From Pseudomonadota bacterium (GTDB lineage: Bacteria; Pseudomonadota; Gammaproteobacteria; Halothiobacillales; Halothiobacillaceae), in the NCBI GenBank assembly GCA_021795795.1, contig JAJYPA010000361.1, positions 1-8,099 of the forward strand: DNA of 8,099 nt. The letters are read 5' to 3'. Of the stretch, positions 6,994-8,099 are shown one piece after another. The notes beneath the pieces are model-generated. The model had not been told where the DNA came from. It did not search any database and worked only from the letters and a program-made list of their open reading frames with translations. The translations under genes were made by a program, and so were the position numbers. Within the stretch, counting starts at the first letter, position 1, and each line of letters opens with the position of its first letter.

Positions 6994-8099
6994 GGTCAAG
7001 CTCGTTGTTGTTTACAGGGAGGGTACTGAGATAAGCCCGCCAGCCACCCAGATGGGTGATGTCTTTTGCATCGTTCTGGGCGATGCCTTCACAGATGAAA
7101 CCCTTCACGCTGCGTCCATCGCGAAGGGTAATGGTCCCGATCCCCAGAGGCGCCGGTATTCCGCGCATGAGCTGCCCTAGTCCAGTGTCACTTAGGGACC
7201 ATAACTCCACTTCGATTCCCGCTTCTCTGACAGATTGATCACAGCGCACCAGCCCCGGCTTGGGCGGAACACTGTCTCTCAGGGCAAAGAGACGATAATT
7301 GGCTGCGGTATAAGTGCTCTCCAAAAAAGTGGCACCCAGACTGAGCAATTGGTGATTGAGCGGTTGGCCGCGCAGGTGGGCACCCACCACGGCCACAGTA
7401 ATGGCTCCGTCTTGGGTTTTTGCTGCCGCCATCGGCTGACTGACGGGGGCGGGAATATCCGACATACCCAGTTTCCAGGGCATGAGGTCCTGCCACTGTC
7501 TGGCAAAAGCCAGCAATGCTTCATCCTGAAAAGCCGAAGCAATGAGGGTAATACCGAAAGGTAAGCCATCTGCACGAAATCCTGCCGGAAGCGCCAGTGC
7601 ACACAAATCCGCGAGATTCACGAAATTGGTATAACGGCCCAGCTGCGCATTTTTCCCGACAGGATCCGCTTCCACCTCGGCAAGCGTCGGGAAGGTCGGC
7701 GTTGTTGGGACTAGCAGCGCATCGACTTGGGCAAAAATAGCCGCAATTTTGCGTAGCAGTCCCTGGCGCTGATACTGGGCCTTGAAAGTATCTACGGCAC
7801 TAAAGTGCGCCCCTCCCCGAATAATGCCCTCAACAACGGGATTGGCGACGCCTGGATGCTGGTCTATAAAGTCGCCCACAGCTACCGTGCGCTCCGCGAC
7901 CCAAGGTCCCGAATAGAGTAGAGATGCCAGTTCATACAGCGGGCTAAAATCCAGTGGTACCAGCTGCAGTCCAGCCGCACGCGCTTTTTCCAGCGCAAAC
8001 TGCCAGGCATCGGCCTGAAGCTGGTCTCCATGCCACTCAGTTTGGTCGGGTATTCCAAAAACTTGGGGGGAGACCGCAGAAGAAGCGGGCGTTGGCCGA
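6986..8099 (-). CDS. atzF: Allophanate hydrolase, C-terminal 370 residues (start lies past the right edge)
   Basis: The frame is open from the right edge (first whole codon 8098) to TGA at 6988-6986; members are near 600 residues, so more than half is present. Visible residues 1 to about 210 are the end of the amidase-signature domain: VFGIPDQTEWHGD near 13-25, LVPTTPT at 129-135, YTNFVNLADLC at 156-166 and PAGFRADGLPFG after it, a block typical of allophanate hydrolases. The catalytic Ser-Ser-Lys part would be outside the window. Residues about 230-357 are the allophanate-hydrolase-specific C-terminal domain: VAVVGAHLRGQPLN at 235-247, PPKPGLVR, GIPAPLGIG at 313-321 and GGWRAYL at 351-357. 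The enzyme cleaves allophanate to ammonia and CO2 in the cytoplasm. Its stop lies within the first codons of the carboxylase, so the two are translationally coupled. A GTG at 7879 is internal, not the start. The symbol atzF is used for this function in other bacteria; DUR1,2-type fusion is absent here. Confidence 0.95.
   Translation of the reverse strand, partial: RPTPASSAVSPQVFGIPDQTEWHGDQLQADAWQFALEKARAAGLQLVPLDFSPLYELASLLYSGPWVAERTVAVGDFIDQHPGVANPVVEGIIRGGAHFSAVDTFKAQYQRQGLLRKIAAIFAQVDALLVPTTPTFPTLAEVEADPVGKNAQLGRYTNFVNLADLCALALPAGFRADGLPFGITLIASAFQDEALLAFARQWQDLMPWKLGMSDIPAPVSQPMAAAKTQDGAITVAVVGAHLRGQPLNHQLLSLGATFLESTYTAANYRLFALRDSVPPKPGLVRCDQSVREAGIEVELWSLSDTGLGQLMRGIPAPLGIGTITLRDGRSVKGFICEGIAQNDAKDITHLGGWRAYLSTLPVNNNELDHG

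Noticed and set aside
7877..7879. GTG as the start of the allophanate hydrolase
   Set aside because: The frame continues open and with family-like sequence (GIPDQTEWHGD region) to the right edge, so this GTG is an internal valine.

Overview
The window carries five genes, all on the minus strand. In transcription order (right to left) they are: the C-terminal part of an allophanate hydrolase, a complete biotin-dependent urea carboxylase-type enzyme, a GntR/FCD transcription regulator, an NCS1-family permease, and the N-terminal part of an outer-membrane beta-barrel protein. No RNA genes, insertion sequences, CRISPR arrays or long repeats were seen. The signal peptide plus beta-barrel gene indicates a Gram-negative bacterium, most likely a proteobacterium. 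The barrel's sequence style reminds me of acidophiles such as Acidithiobacillus, but this is an impression and the genus cannot be fixed from the sequence alone.

Right part (about 3376-8099): allophanate hydrolase and the carboxylase overlap by a few bases, and the carboxylase overlaps the regulator by 8 bases. The three are therefore almost certainly one translationally coupled operon whose promoter lies beyond the right edge. The carboxylase adds CO2 to urea (or to guanidine, a known alternative for this family) using ATP and its own biotin carrier domain. Allophanate hydrolase breaks the resulting allophanate into CO2 and ammonia. This is an ATP-driven, nickel-free route to nitrogen from urea-type compounds. 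The two enzymes are separate polypeptides rather than a fused urea amidolyase.

Middle (2564-2678): a 115-bp AT-rich gap with two short perfect palindromes separates the regulator from the permease. It is the only place in the window where a regulator-controlled promoter would naturally sit.

Left part (1-2563): the NCS1 permease is a plausible inner-membrane importer of the pathway's substrate. It ends in an unusual tail with ten cysteines, while the rest of the protein has none. After 75 bp comes the outer-membrane barrel, which has a good signal peptide and Shine-Dalgarno sequence but an ACG triplet where the start codon should be. A coherent but inferred picture is outer-membrane passage, inner-membrane import, carboxylation, then hydrolysis to ammonia, controlled by the embedded GntR protein. 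The catabolic genes look more GC-rich than the permease, regulator gaps and barrel, which may mean the modules have different histories.
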